A stretch of 64,000 nucleotides of DNA from G016756615 sp035556195 (GTDB taxonomy: Bacteria; Pseudomonadota; Alphaproteobacteria; Rhizobiales; Rhizobiaceae): positions 62,001 through 126,000 of the forward strand of contig DATMFK010000037.1 of the NCBI GenBank assembly GCA_035556195.1, given 5' to 3'. A program made the translations under genes and the position numbers. The notes under the pieces were generated by a model that worked only from the letters and a program-made list of their open reading frames with translations, had not been told where the DNA came from and did not search any database. Positions 9,088-16,912 of this stretch are shown here, in pieces (position 1 is the first letter of the stretch; each line of letters begins with the position of its first letter).

Positions 9088-9582
9088 ATGGCTCGTCAGG
9101 ACAGCAAATTCCCGGTCGCATCCGGCATCTTCTTCGGTTTGGGGCTCGGAGGTTTTTTCGACGGGATTCTGTTTCATCAGATCCTGCAATGGCATCATAT
9201 GGTCACCAGCGCAGGCTTTCCGGCCGACACCGTCGAAAACCTGAAGATCAACACGATGCTGGACGGCCTTTTCCACACTGGCACCTATCTGTTCGTGTTC
9301 ATTGGCCTCGTGCTGTTGTGGCGAACCGCCCATCGCTCCCATCTACGATGGTCGGGAAAGCTGATTGCAGGCTCCGTCTTGGTCGGCTTCGGCATGTTCA
9401 ATCTGGTCGAGGGTCTGGTGAACCACCAACTGCTCGGTCTTCACCACGTGAACGAAACCGTTCCCCAAGCCCAATGGATCTACTGGGACGTCGGCTTCCT
9501 GGTCTGGGGAGCGCTCATGATCGGCTTCGGCTGGTTCCTGCTCCGCCTTGGCCGGCGCGAATCCCCGGCTGGCGCGGCATAG
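9088..9582 (+). CDS. DUF2243 membrane protein
   Basis: Predicted inner-membrane protein of about 164 residues with four hydrophobic segments. The family hallmark is present: a glycine-rich first helix running into FFDGILFHQILQWHHM, and a second histidine cluster NHQLLGLHHV; such paired histidines suggest metal or heme binding but no function has been fixed for the family. I start at ATG 9088 because the DUF2243 homology begins there; GGAGGG is only two bases upstream, which is unusually close, and the frame is open to 9007. Confidence 0.85.
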   Translation: MARQDSKFPVASGIFFGLGLGGFFDGILFHQILQWHHMVTSAGFPADTVENLKINTMLDGLFHTGTYLFVFIGLVLLWRTAHRSHLRWSGKLIAGSVLVGFGMFNLVEGLVNHQLLGLHHVNETVPQAQWIYWDVGFLVWGALMIGFGWFLLRLGRRESPAGAA

Positions 9583-10054
9583 GCAAGGCTAGTCTTGGAA
9601 CACCCGTGGCTGGGCGTCTGAATGCGTTCTTTGCGGCTTGCTGTGGAGGAAGCGTGTTCATGCCGCCTCGATCGCCGCTCCGCCCATCCCGGATGCGCAG
9701 CCGCCAAGAATCAGCGCTGTCCTCCTGCGCCAGCTTCCAAAGCGAGGGATCACCCTTTTTGAGCACGCAAAGAAGCGCTTGCTTCTCGCGCCGGTCGATT
9801 CGCCAAAAGCCGGGATCGTGAGGCCCGATGGTCGTGGTGATGTCGATCAGGGCGGCGAGCTTGATTGTCTTGGCTTCCGGCGGCGCCTTCGCGCTGTGTC
9901 GTAGATCTTTTGCGGGTTCCCGTCTTCCGGCCTTGAAACATCGGACCAACCAGTCCAGCGACTTTCGGCCCGACTTCCGTTTCGATTTCGCCGATTTTCG
10001 CAGGCGAGGCTTCGACCTCAGCCCCTTCTCTTCCGCGCCTTGCGACGCTCCCAC
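9515..10054 (-). CDS. Doubtful hypothetical ORF
   Basis: A 179-codon frame starting at GTG 10054. Its central part (about codons 60-115, including TTTIGPHDPGFWRIDRRE) has third-position GC and residue make-up like a real gene, whereas the lysine/arginine-rich start and the last third look non-coding. It overlaps the end of the DUF2243 gene antisense and the end of the next minus-strand gene. It could be a small real gene with a shorter extent, or the remains of one. I do not recognise a family. Nothing else is visible in 9583-10017. Confidence 0.35.
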   Translation of the reverse strand: MGASQGAEEKGLRSKPRLRKSAKSKRKSGRKSLDWLVRCFKAGRREPAKDLRHSAKAPPEAKTIKLAALIDITTTIGPHDPGFWRIDRREKQALLCVLKKGDPSLWKLAQEDSADSWRLRIRDGRSGDRGGMNTLPPQQAAKNAFRRPATGVPRLALPMPRQPGIRAGQGGAGTSRSRS

Positions 10055-10242
10055 CGCACGACCATGCGTCGGCGCATCCGTCTGACGAGGTGGAACTCAT
10101 AGGAAAGCACGAGCAGGCCAAGGGGAATCATCCAGAAGCCAAGCACCGGCAGGAAGCCCAGCATACCCAGGAAGACGAGCCCGATTCCGATCGCAACCCG
10201 CAGCGGCCGGGATCTCGGAAGTTCATAGTCTCGACCGAGCAA
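10018..10242 (-). CDS. Small two-helix membrane protein
   Basis: 74 residues with two hydrophobic helices (VAIGIGLVFLGMLGFLPV and FWMIPLGLLVLSY) joined by a short turn, followed by a very basic tail (RRMRRRMVVRWERRKARKRRG) expected on the cytoplasmic side. The pattern resembles the PGPGW family of short rhizobial membrane proteins, though the exact motif is GFLPVLGFWMIPLG. No in-frame ATG exists between the upstream stop and the coding region, so TTG at 10242 is the likely start. Confidence 0.6.
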   Translation of the reverse strand: MLGRDYELPRSRPLRVAIGIGLVFLGMLGFLPVLGFWMIPLGLLVLSYEFHLVRRMRRRMVVRWERRKARKRRG

Positions 10243-10394
10243 GGAAAGCTTCGGGACGCTGTGCGATCTATGATCCTGGTTCAGAGCTCTGTCTCTCTTC
10301 GTTCACATTCGACTGGAGAGCCGCATATGATCGCCTTCGGAGGCGATTGCGAGGACTGTTGTGAAAAAAACCTCGCAAATTGCAGAATGGTTCT

Positions 10395-10423
10395 TTGCAA
10401 AGGCGAAAATGGTTTGCTATAGG
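10395..10423 (+). promoter_or_regulatory. Promoter of tRNA-Asn
   Basis: TTGCAA at 10395-10400, a 17-base spacer, TATAGG at 10418-10423, then 28 bases to the tRNA 5' end. The spacing is ideal and the region is AT-rich. Confidence 0.65.
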
Positions 10424-10451
10424 CCGGCCACGTTTTCGCGAGCCCTATCGT

Positions 10452-10526
10452 TCCCCGGTAGCTCAGCGGTAGAGCAACCGGCTGTTAACCGGTTGGTCGC
10501 TGGTTCGAATCCGGCCCGGGGAGCCA
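10452..10526 (+). tRNA. tRNA-Asn (anticodon GTT)
   Basis: The 75-base gene has acceptor TCCCCGG/CCGGGGA, D arm GCTCAGCGGTAGAGC, anticodon stem CCGGC/ACCGG with loop TGTTAAC (anticodon GTT), T arm CTGGTTCGAATCCGG, discriminator G and encoded CCA. Its 3' end is followed within 20 bases by insertion-sequence-like DNA. Confidence 0.97.
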
Positions 10527-10545
10527 TTTCCGTCTATGTACGACC

Positions 10546-10587
10546 CGGAGACATAGGTAACAGTTTGTTCCCAAGACATGGGTGACA
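10546..10587. mobile_element. IS481-type terminal repeat remnant
   Basis: Two direct copies, 25 bases apart, of a 17-base motif: CGGAGACATAGGTAACA (10546-10562) and CCAAGACATGGGTGACA (10571-10587), 12 of 17 identical. Read in reverse they begin TGTTACC/TGTCACC, the style of IS481-family ends, which carry such tandem motifs. No transposase gene follows on either side, so this is an element end left after loss of the rest. The family assignment is from memory of such ends, not from a search. Confidence 0.55.
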
Positions 10588-11136
10588 ACCTCGCGCCGAA
10601 CGGCCAGCGATGCTTTCCAAAGTCTCTGTTCCAGGTCGACACGTCCCGAATCCTCATCCACAGCGATTGTGAAGCAGTTCCTGGGTCACTCCGAGCGGTT
10701 TGCAGGTCCCGGTCCGTCGTCGAACTCGAGCCTCTTCCGCTAACCTGCAGCATAGTTGCGAGCCAAGCTCTCGATCGCAAATCCCTTGGTCTCTCTCCGA
10801 GAAAGCCTATGCGCCACTGGGTTTGGATATGATGGGCCCTCCCTGTCGGTAAGGGAGCGATCGGGAGTTGCACAAGGCCGACAGAAGCACGCTCCATCCG
10901 GCAACCGCCAAAGGGGTTGGCACGCGTGCTGGCTCGCCAGACGGCAGCGGATCGGCAGCCGCGCAATCACGCTTATTAGCATCGGCGATCGAACCTCACA
11001 CGTGGCACTTCCTGTCTAGCCGGCATGCAAGAACCGGGTGGCAAGCCGCTCACGCAAGCCGGTAGAATCGGGAACGCAGACGGTCGGCCGATACTGGCCG
11101 CCGCAGAAGACTCCGACATGCTCCATGGAGGCTAAG
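10588..11136. other. Gene-poor stretch after tRNA-Asn
   Basis: About 550 bases without a supportable gene. Several short frames exist on both strands, none with a ribosome binding site, consistent codon use or a family resemblance. The position between an insertion-sequence end and an ordinary gene suggests decayed accessory DNA. Confidence 0.5.
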
Positions 11137-11886
11137 ATGGATTCTCCCCGCGAAACAGCATCGGCCGAGGTCGCAGCCAAATCGGCTGCCGCGCGGGTTG
11201 CTCTGTATGATTGGTCAAACCTGACCCGGGAGCTCGACAGTTTCGGCTGCGTGGTGATGAAGGAACTCCTGAAGCCGGAAGAATGTCGGGAAATAGCCGG
11301 GCTCTATGATGAAGAAAGCCATTTCCGCAGCCATGTGCACATGGCCCGGCACGGCTTCGGCAAGGGCGAGTACCGATATTTCAGATACCCCCTTCCCCAG
11401 CTGCTCGATGGGCTGCGCACCGCGCTCTACCCGCGCCTGGCCGACGTCGCGAATGAGTGGAACCGGAAGATGGGGATAGAGTCACGCTATCCGATGGAGC
11501 ATGCCGCGTTCCTGGAAGAGTGCCATGAAATGGGACAGACGCGTCCCACGCCACTTCTGCTTCAGTATGTTGCGGGAGATTTCAATTGCCTCCATCAGGA
11601 TCTCTACGGCGACCTTGCTTTCCCTTTGCAGGTCGCAATCCTGCTCTCCGAGCCAGGCAAGGATTTCGCCGGAGGCGAATTCGTCCTCACGGAGCAACGC
11701 CCTCGCATGCAGAGCCGCGCCGACGTCGTGCCCTTGCGCCAAGGCGATGCGGTCGCCTTCGCCGTCCACAACCGGCCGGTCCAGGGCACCAAGGGGTACT
11801 ATCGCGTCAATCTGCGGCACGGCGTCAGTCGCATCCGCTCAGGCATGCGCCACACCGTCGGCATCATCTTCCATGACGCGAAATAG
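11137..11886 (+). CDS. 2-Oxoglutarate/Fe(II)-dependent oxygenase
   Basis: Predicted cytoplasmic dioxygenase of 249 residues, double-stranded beta-helix fold. Iron ligands are visible as H153-x-D155 in NCLHQDLYGDL and a distal histidine at about 228 (NLRHGVSRIRSG), with an arginine near 238 suited to bind 2-oxoglutarate. The wording GKDFAGGEFVLTEQRPRMQS matches an uncharacterised bacterial 2OG-Fe(II) oxygenase group (COG3826-like). ATG 11137 is chosen because GGAGG lies 5 bases upstream; the frame extends to 11038 without support. Substrate unknown. It stands alone, downstream of accessory-looking DNA and ahead of a convergent VOC gene. Confidence 0.85.
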   Translation: MDSPRETASAEVAAKSAAARVALYDWSNLTRELDSFGCVVMKELLKPEECREIAGLYDEESHFRSHVHMARHGFGKGEYRYFRYPLPQLLDGLRTALYPRLADVANEWNRKMGIESRYPMEHAAFLEECHEMGQTRPTPLLLQYVAGDFNCLHQDLYGDLAFPLQVAILLSEPGKDFAGGEFVLTEQRPRMQSRADVVPLRQGDAVAFAVHNRPVQGTKGYYRVNLRHGVSRIRSGMRHTVGIIFHDAK

Positions 11887-11951
11887 CCCTGGGGCAGCAT
11901 GCATGACGCGATGGGAGGCATTCGCCTTCCATCGCCTGGATGAGGATGACC

Positions 11952-12374
11952 TTACTCGGGTGGAAGGAAAGCCGGATTGAAAACGATCTCCCACAAATGG
12001 CCATCCGGATCCTGGAAATAGCCCGCGTACCCTCCCCAGAACGTCTTCTGGGCCGGCTTGACCAAGCGCGCGCCGGCGGCCATCGCCTGGTCCATGACCG
12101 CGTCGACCTCCTGCTCGCTGGCCACGTTGTGGCCAAGCGTGAACTCGGTGGGGCTTTGCGCGGACTGCTCGATCCCGGCATCCCTGGCAATACTCGCCCG
12201 CGGGAAGATTGCGAGCTTCACTCCGTGCTGGAGATCGAAGAAGGCAACGGCGCCGTGCTCGAACTCGGTGCCGATGATCCCTTCCGTCTGCAGGCCGAGC
12301 CCGTCTCGGTAAAACGCCAGCGATCTCTCCAGGTCGTCGACTCCGATCGTAAACACACTGATCCTCGGGTTCAT
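11952..12374 (-). CDS. VOC (glyoxalase/bleomycin-resistance) family protein
   Basis: 140 residues with the two beta-alpha-beta-beta-beta modules of the vicinal oxygen chelate fold: RISVFTIGVDDLERSLAFYRD at the start and YFQDPDGHLWEIVFNP at the end, where the glutamate and an upstream histidine would bind metal. Start ATG 12374 has AGGAG 9 bases before it. It faces the AraC-type regulator gene across a shared promoter region, an arrangement usual for small VOC genes controlled by their neighbour. Substrate unknown. Confidence 0.88.
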   Translation of the reverse strand: MNPRISVFTIGVDDLERSLAFYRDGLGLQTEGIIGTEFEHGAVAFFDLQHGVKLAIFPRASIARDAGIEQSAQSPTEFTLGHNVASEQEVDAVMDQAMAAGARLVKPAQKTFWGGYAGYFQDPDGHLWEIVFNPAFLPPE

Positions 12375-12492
12375 GGGTCAGATCTCCTTCTCAGACATGC
12401 GCTATTGTCATCGATCGCTCGCCCTGTTTCTTGAAGATTTCGGTCAAACGGCTCATCTCTTTTCCCGTCCATTCGCAACTGGGGACCCGAAG

Positions 12493-13272
12493 GTGAAAGC
12501 GACGCCAGCCTCGACCATTGGAGACTTCCGCCTGCGGCCGGCGGCACGACCCTTGAGGAATAGCTTCGCGTGCCTGTGGATACATCGTATGCCCCAGAGG
12601 GACATGCCCCCGATCACAATCGTTCCGGACGGAACCATCGACCTGCAATGGATCGATGGAACGTTTCGTGTCGCAGGTCCGGACAAGGAACCCAAGATCG
12701 AAATCCTGGAAGCCGGCGCCACGGTGATCGCGCTACGTTTCAAGCCCGCGGCGGCCGCAGCATGGCTCGGCATACCGGCGAGCGAGATGGTGGGGCAACG
12801 CCTGCCTTTGGCCGATTTGTGGGGCGCGAAAGCTCGACACCTCGCCGATCGCGTAAACCTCCAACTCAGCACAAACGGCTTGGTGGGCGCGGTCGAGACG
12901 GTCATCGCTCGAGCCAACAGAGACCTGATGCCAGACCGAGCGATGGCCATGGCCTACGAGCTGATTCGGGTTGGACCGCCTCCAGAAACATCACTCCTTC
13001 CGTGGCTTGCGACGGAACTGGGCTTGAGCGAGCGGACGATCCGCCGGCGTTTCGACGAATGCTACGGTTACGGCCCGAAAACACTCGATCGCATTCTGCG
13101 CTACCAGCACTTCCTGGAACTAAGTGGCCGCGCATACGGCTCGACTGCGGTGCTCGCCATGGAGGCCGGCTATTCCGATCAGGCTCATCTCATTCGGGAA
13201 AGCCGACGCCTGACCGGCAGCACCCCCGGTGAATTCGAGGCTGCCACGGAGAGAACGGCATCGACAGGTTAA
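12493..13272 (+). CDS. AraC-family transcriptional regulator (DUF6597 N-terminal domain)
   Basis: DNA-binding regulator of about 259 residues. The N-terminal domain carries the pattern VPDGTIDLQW followed by VAGPDKEPKI, as in the DUF6597-AraC subgroup; the C-terminal AraC/XylS domain has two helix-turn-helices, SERTIRRRFDECYGYGPKTL and MEAGYSDQAHLIRESRRLTG. I prefer GTG 12493, where the domain homology begins and a GAAG lies upstream; ATGs at 12397 and 12373 are in frame, the latter overlapping the divergent VOC start. Likely target: its own promoter and the VOC gene. Confidence 0.83.
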   Translation: MKATPASTIGDFRLRPAARPLRNSFACLWIHRMPQRDMPPITIVPDGTIDLQWIDGTFRVAGPDKEPKIEILEAGATVIALRFKPAAAAAWLGIPASEMVGQRLPLADLWGAKARHLADRVNLQLSTNGLVGAVETVIARANRDLMPDRAMAMAYELIRVGPPPETSLLPWLATELGLSERTIRRRFDECYGYGPKTLDRILRYQHFLELSGRAYGSTAVLAMEAGYSDQAHLIRESRRLTGSTPGEFEAATERTASTG

Positions 13273-13394
13273 GGCACGTCTCCCCAAAGTGGGCGCCGTG
13301 GGGGATCAACGCATGCACTCAATCGAAGTTCTATAGAGCAGGGCGATTCTGAACGATCGAGACGCGCCTTGAGCGTCGAGGAATACCCTCGCGA

Positions 13395-13826
13395 TCACGC
13401 ATTTTGGCCGGGATGCTTCGCCTTCTCGTGCCAGTCGAAGTCGATCGCGCCCTCCTGGGCCTTATGGAAGTATTGCGAACAGACGAGCCAGCCCTTGAGT
13501 GGTCGAAGCAGCGCCATGCACCCCAGCACTGTGAGCGGCAAGGTCGTGAACAGATGCACCCATAGCGGGGAGTCGAAGGTGACCTGGATCCAGACGCCGA
13601 AGGCCAGGGCCGGCACGGCCGCGATCGTCATTGCGAAGAATGCAGGGCCGTCCGCCGGATCGGCGAAGGAATAGTCGAGGCCACAGACCTCGCACCGCTC
13701 GGCAAGCTTGAGATAGCCGGTGAACAGATGCCCGGTCTGGCAGCGCGGACAGAGCCCCTGGATGCCGGTCCTCATCGGATTGTCGGTCGGCGTGTAGCCT
13801 TCGGCCGAATAACTGCTTTCGTTCAT
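13395..13826 (-). CDS. DUF983 membrane protein with zinc ribbon
   Basis: 143 residues. It opens with a four-cysteine ribbon (CPRCQTGHLF and CEVCGLDYSF, about residues 23-50) and continues with two transmembrane helices. DUF983 proteins are frequently encoded near respiratory oxidase genes in alphaproteobacteria, but their role is not settled. ATG 13826 has GGAGG upstream; the longer frame to 13967 is not supported. It is divergent from cydAB, with about 400 bases between. Confidence 0.88.
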   Translation of the reverse strand: MNESSYSAEGYTPTDNPMRTGIQGLCPRCQTGHLFTGYLKLAERCEVCGLDYSFADPADGPAFFAMTIAAVPALAFGVWIQVTFDSPLWVHLFTTLPLTVLGCMALLRPLKGWLVCSQYFHKAQEGAIDFDWHEKAKHPGQNA

Positions 13827-13974
13827 ATCTGCCTCCAGGGCCTGAAGGGGCGTCCGCCCGCCAGGGATGTCCCGTAAATAGGAGCCTGGGGCGCTGAAGG
13901 CAAGGCAATTCCCATATAAATGACATACATTCCATTCAATTTCGGACGCAACTCCGATTGTATGCATCTTCCGT

Positions 13975-14003
13975 GCTGGTTGCGCCGTAACGTCGCAACC
14001 AGC
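13975..14003. repeat. 10-base-pair hairpin in the DUF983-cydA intergenic region
   Basis: GCTGGTTGCG (13975-13984) and CGCAACCAGC (13994-14003) are perfect complements around a 9-base loop. No T tract follows on either strand, so it is unlikely to be an intrinsic terminator; an operator or leader structure is possible. The rest of the 400-base intergenic region (13827-14225) shows no FNR-type box and no gene; TATAGT at 14137-14142 could be a -10 element for cydA. Confidence 0.6.
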
Positions 14004-14225
14004 AGCTCGTACCCAGTGAAAACCTGAGGTTTCCGGGCCTTCTCGGCCGGCAGGACTGGTCCCGAATCGCGGAAGAACCGGTGGTTGCGGCTTCTCGCCG
14101 CTTCCCTCAGGCCTCCTCGTCGTTCGATGACAGTTCTATAGTCTCGATATCGCAGGGAGACACGCGGCCGGGAAGCGGCGAGCAATCTTCGCCCGCGCGG
14201 CGACCGCCAGGTAGAGAGGTCCTTG

Positions 14226-15662
14226 ATGTTCGGCCTGACAGCGCTGGAACTGGCGCGCATACAATTCGGTTTCACCATTTCCTTCCATATCGTCTTCCCA
14301 GCGATCACAATCGGCCTCGCCAGCTATCTTGCCGTGCTCGAGGGGCTATGGCTCTGGAACCGCGATACGGTCTATCGCGACCTCTACCACTTCTGGTCGA
14401 AGATCTTTGCCGTGAACTTTGCCATGGGCGTGGTTTCCGGCCTTGTCATGGCTTACCAGTTCGGCACCAACTGGAGTTACTATTCGGCCTTCGCCGGGAG
14501 CGTAACCGGTCCGCTGCTGGCCTATGAGGTGCTCACGGCCTTTTTCCTGGAAGCCGGCTTTCTCGGGGTCATGCTGTTCGGCTGGAATCGCGTCGGACCA
14601 GGGCTTCATTTCTTTTCGACCATCATGGTGGCGCTCGGAACCCTTATCTCCGCCACGTGGATTCTGGCCTCCAACAGCTGGATGCAAACGCCTCAGGGCT
14701 TCGAGATCGTCGATAACGTCGTCGTTCCGGTGAACTGGATCGAGGTCATCCTCAATCCATCGTTCCCCTATCGCCTCGCCCACATGACCGTTGCCGCCTT
14801 CCTGGCCACGGCGCTGTTCGTCGGCGCATCCGGCGCCTGGCATCTGCTGCGCGGAAACGACAATCGGGGCGTGCGTACAATGCTGTCCATGGCGATGTGG
14901 ATGCTCCTCGTCACCGCGCCGGTTCAAATCCTGATCGGCGACCTCCATGGGCTCAACACGTTGAAGCACCAGCCCGCCAAGATCGCCGCGCTGGAGGGGC
15001 ATTGGGAAAACAAACCCGGCGAGGCCGTGCCGCTGACGCTGTTCGGTTGGCCCGACATGGAGGCCGAGGAGACGCTCTATGCCCTTAAGATCCCTCATCT
15101 CGGCAGCCTGATCCTCACCCATGAATGGAACGGCCAGTTCCCTGGGCTGAAGGAGTTCGCTCCGGAGGACAGGCCGAATTCCACGGTGGTATTCTGGAGC
15201 TTCCGCATCATGGTGGGCCTGGGGCTGCTCATGCTGCTGCTCGGCATCTGGGCTCTCTGGCTCCGCTGGCGTCAAAAGCTCTACGCCTCGCGGCCGTTCC
15301 TGCATTTCGCCACCTGGATGGGACCGGCGGGCCTGATCGCTATCCTCGCCGGCTGGTACACGACCGAGATCGGTCGCCAGCCCTGGATCGTCTATGGTGT
15401 CATGCGCACCAAGGACGCCGTCTCCAACCACTCCGCGCTCGCCATGAGCACTACGCTCATCGCTTTCGTCGTGGTCTACTTCTTCGTGTTCGGGATCGGC
15501 GTTCGCTACATGCTGAGGCTCGTCGGCAAAGGGCCAGTGATCGATGAGGAGGATCCCTCCGAAGACGAACGCCACAGCAGCGGCCGGCCTGCTCGTCCGC
15601 TCTCCGCCGCCCCGGACCAGATGGACCGGGCCACACCTACCCATCAAAACGAGAAGGTCTAA
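14226..15662 (+). CDS. cydA: Cytochrome bd ubiquinol oxidase subunit I
   Basis: Heme-bearing subunit of the bd-type quinol oxidase, reducing oxygen to water in the inner membrane with high affinity and no proton pumping. 478 residues, nine or so transmembrane helices. The axial histidine of heme b595 is at residue 21 (FTISFHIVFP), and GWYTTEIGRQPW marks the heme/quinol region. The Q-loop is short, as in the CioA subgroup. ATG 14226 follows AGAGGT; a TTG one codon earlier is less likely. It is the first gene of cydA-cydB-DUF2474. The polar C-terminal tail is species-variable. Confidence 0.96.
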   Translation: MFGLTALELARIQFGFTISFHIVFPAITIGLASYLAVLEGLWLWNRDTVYRDLYHFWSKIFAVNFAMGVVSGLVMAYQFGTNWSYYSAFAGSVTGPLLAYEVLTAFFLEAGFLGVMLFGWNRVGPGLHFFSTIMVALGTLISATWILASNSWMQTPQGFEIVDNVVVPVNWIEVILNPSFPYRLAHMTVAAFLATALFVGASGAWHLLRGNDNRGVRTMLSMAMWMLLVTAPVQILIGDLHGLNTLKHQPAKIAALEGHWENKPGEAVPLTLFGWPDMEAEETLYALKIPHLGSLILTHEWNGQFPGLKEFAPEDRPNSTVVFWSFRIMVGLGLLMLLLGIWALWLRWRQKLYASRPFLHFATWMGPAGLIAILAGWYTTEIGRQPWIVYGVMRTKDAVSNHSALAMSTTLIAFVVVYFFVFGIGVRYMLRLVGKGPVIDEEDPSEDERHSSGRPARPLSAAPDQMDRATPTHQNEKV

Positions 15663-15667
15663 CATCC

Positions 15668-16675
15668 ATGGGTATCGATCTTCCCGTCGTATGGGCTGTC
15701 ATCATCGCCTTCGGCCTGATGATGTATGTCGTCATGGACGGTTTCGATCTGGGGATCGGCATACTGTTCCCCTTCGTGCGCGACCGCGGCGACCGTGACG
15801 TGATGGTGAACACGGTCGCGCCGGTCTGGGACGGCAACGAGACCTGGCTGGTGCTGGGCGGCGCCGCGCTCATGGCTGCCTTCCCCCTCGCCTATTCGGT
15901 GATCCTCAGCGCCCTCTACCTGCCGCTAATCTTGATGCTGCTGGGCCTGATCTGGCGTGGCGTCGCCTTCGAGTTCCGCTTCAAGGCGGATATGCATCAC
16001 CAGGCGTTCTGGGACAAGGCCTTCGCAGGAGGTTCCTATGTGGCGACATTTTTCCAAGGTGTTTCGCTCGGCGCCTTCCTTGACGGCTTTCCAATCGAGG
16101 ACGGGGCGTATGCCGGGGGCGCGCTCGACTGGATCACACCCTTCAGCCTGTTCACAGGCGTCGGCCTGCTCGTTGCCTACGCGCTGCTCGGCAGCACCTG
16201 GCTGATCATCAAGACCGAGGGGCCGCTCCATGACCGCATGATCGCGCTCGCCCGCCCGGCAACGCTCGCCCTTCTCGCGGTCATCGGCATCGTAAGCCTG
16301 TGGACACCCTTCGCACATCCCGACATCGCCGAACGCTGGTTCAGCTTCCCGAATATCCTTTTCTTCTCTCCTGTTCCTGTCCTGGTGCTGGTGAGCGGAT
16401 GGGCGATCCTGCGATTGCTGGACCACCGGCCGCATGTCGGGCCGTTCCTGCTCGCGCTGTTTCTGCTCTTTCTCGGCTATAGCGGGCTCGGTATCAGCCT
16501 GTGGCCCAACATAATCCCTCCGGATGTCTCGATCCGCGAGGCGGCCGCTCCGGCTCAGAGCATGGGATTTACGCTTGTCGGCGCGCTCTTCATCATCCCG
16601 ATCATTCTCGCCTACACCGCGTGGTCGTACTATGTTTTCCGCGGCAAGGTGAAAGCTGGAGAAGGATATCATTGA
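15668..16675 (+). CDS. cydB: Cytochrome bd ubiquinol oxidase subunit II
   Basis: Second membrane subunit of the bd oxidase; structural partner of CydA. 335 residues with eight or more hydrophobic helices and the family hallmarks MDGFDLGIGILFPF and WDGNETWLVLGGAALMAAFP near the N terminus. Only five bases separate it from cydA, and its stop overlaps the start of the small third gene (TGATG), so the three are one transcript. Confidence 0.96.
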   Translation: MGIDLPVVWAVIIAFGLMMYVVMDGFDLGIGILFPFVRDRGDRDVMVNTVAPVWDGNETWLVLGGAALMAAFPLAYSVILSALYLPLILMLLGLIWRGVAFEFRFKADMHHQAFWDKAFAGGSYVATFFQGVSLGAFLDGFPIEDGAYAGGALDWITPFSLFTGVGLLVAYALLGSTWLIIKTEGPLHDRMIALARPATLALLAVIGIVSLWTPFAHPDIAERWFSFPNILFFSPVPVLVLVSGWAILRLLDHRPHVGPFLLALFLLFLGYSGLGISLWPNIIPPDVSIREAAAPAQSMGFTLVGALFIIPIILAYTAWSYYVFRGKVKAGEGYH

Positions 16676-16818
16676 TGCGCGAGCCTGGCGAAGCACCGGC
16701 TTCCTGGCCGAGGCGCATCGGCTGGCTTATTCTGATCTGGACGGCAAGCGTGCTCGCGCTCGGCGCTGTGGCGCTCGCCTTCCGGGCCCTGATGAACCTC
16801 GCCGGCCTGACGACTTAA
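16675..16818 (+). CDS. Small bd-oxidase subunit (DUF2474/CydX-like)
   Basis: 47 residues: a short polar start, then one transmembrane helix (IGWLILIWTASVLALGAVAL). The RRIGWLILIW pattern and position directly after cydB fit DUF2474, a single-helix companion of CioAB-type bd oxidases comparable to CydX. It probably stabilises the heme site of the complex. The start ATG overlaps the cydB stop by one base, implying translational coupling. Confidence 0.85.
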   Translation: MREPGEAPASWPRRIGWLILIWTASVLALGAVALAFRALMNLAGLTT

Positions 16819-16912
16819 AGCACACCGTGGAGACCTGGGGTTCGCGCGACATGCCTTGCTCTGTTTCCATTGCATGTCGCCGGAAACCGATGCGCACTTT
16901 GGGCGAATACGA

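Noticed and set aside
10463..10966. Minus-strand frame ending SPGRIRTSDQPVNSRLLYR
   Set aside because: The last part is the translated shadow of tRNA-Asn, a known source of false proteins; the rest has no gene features.
14346..15665. Minus-strand open frame of 439 codons over cydA
   Set aside because: Antisense of cydA with no family features.
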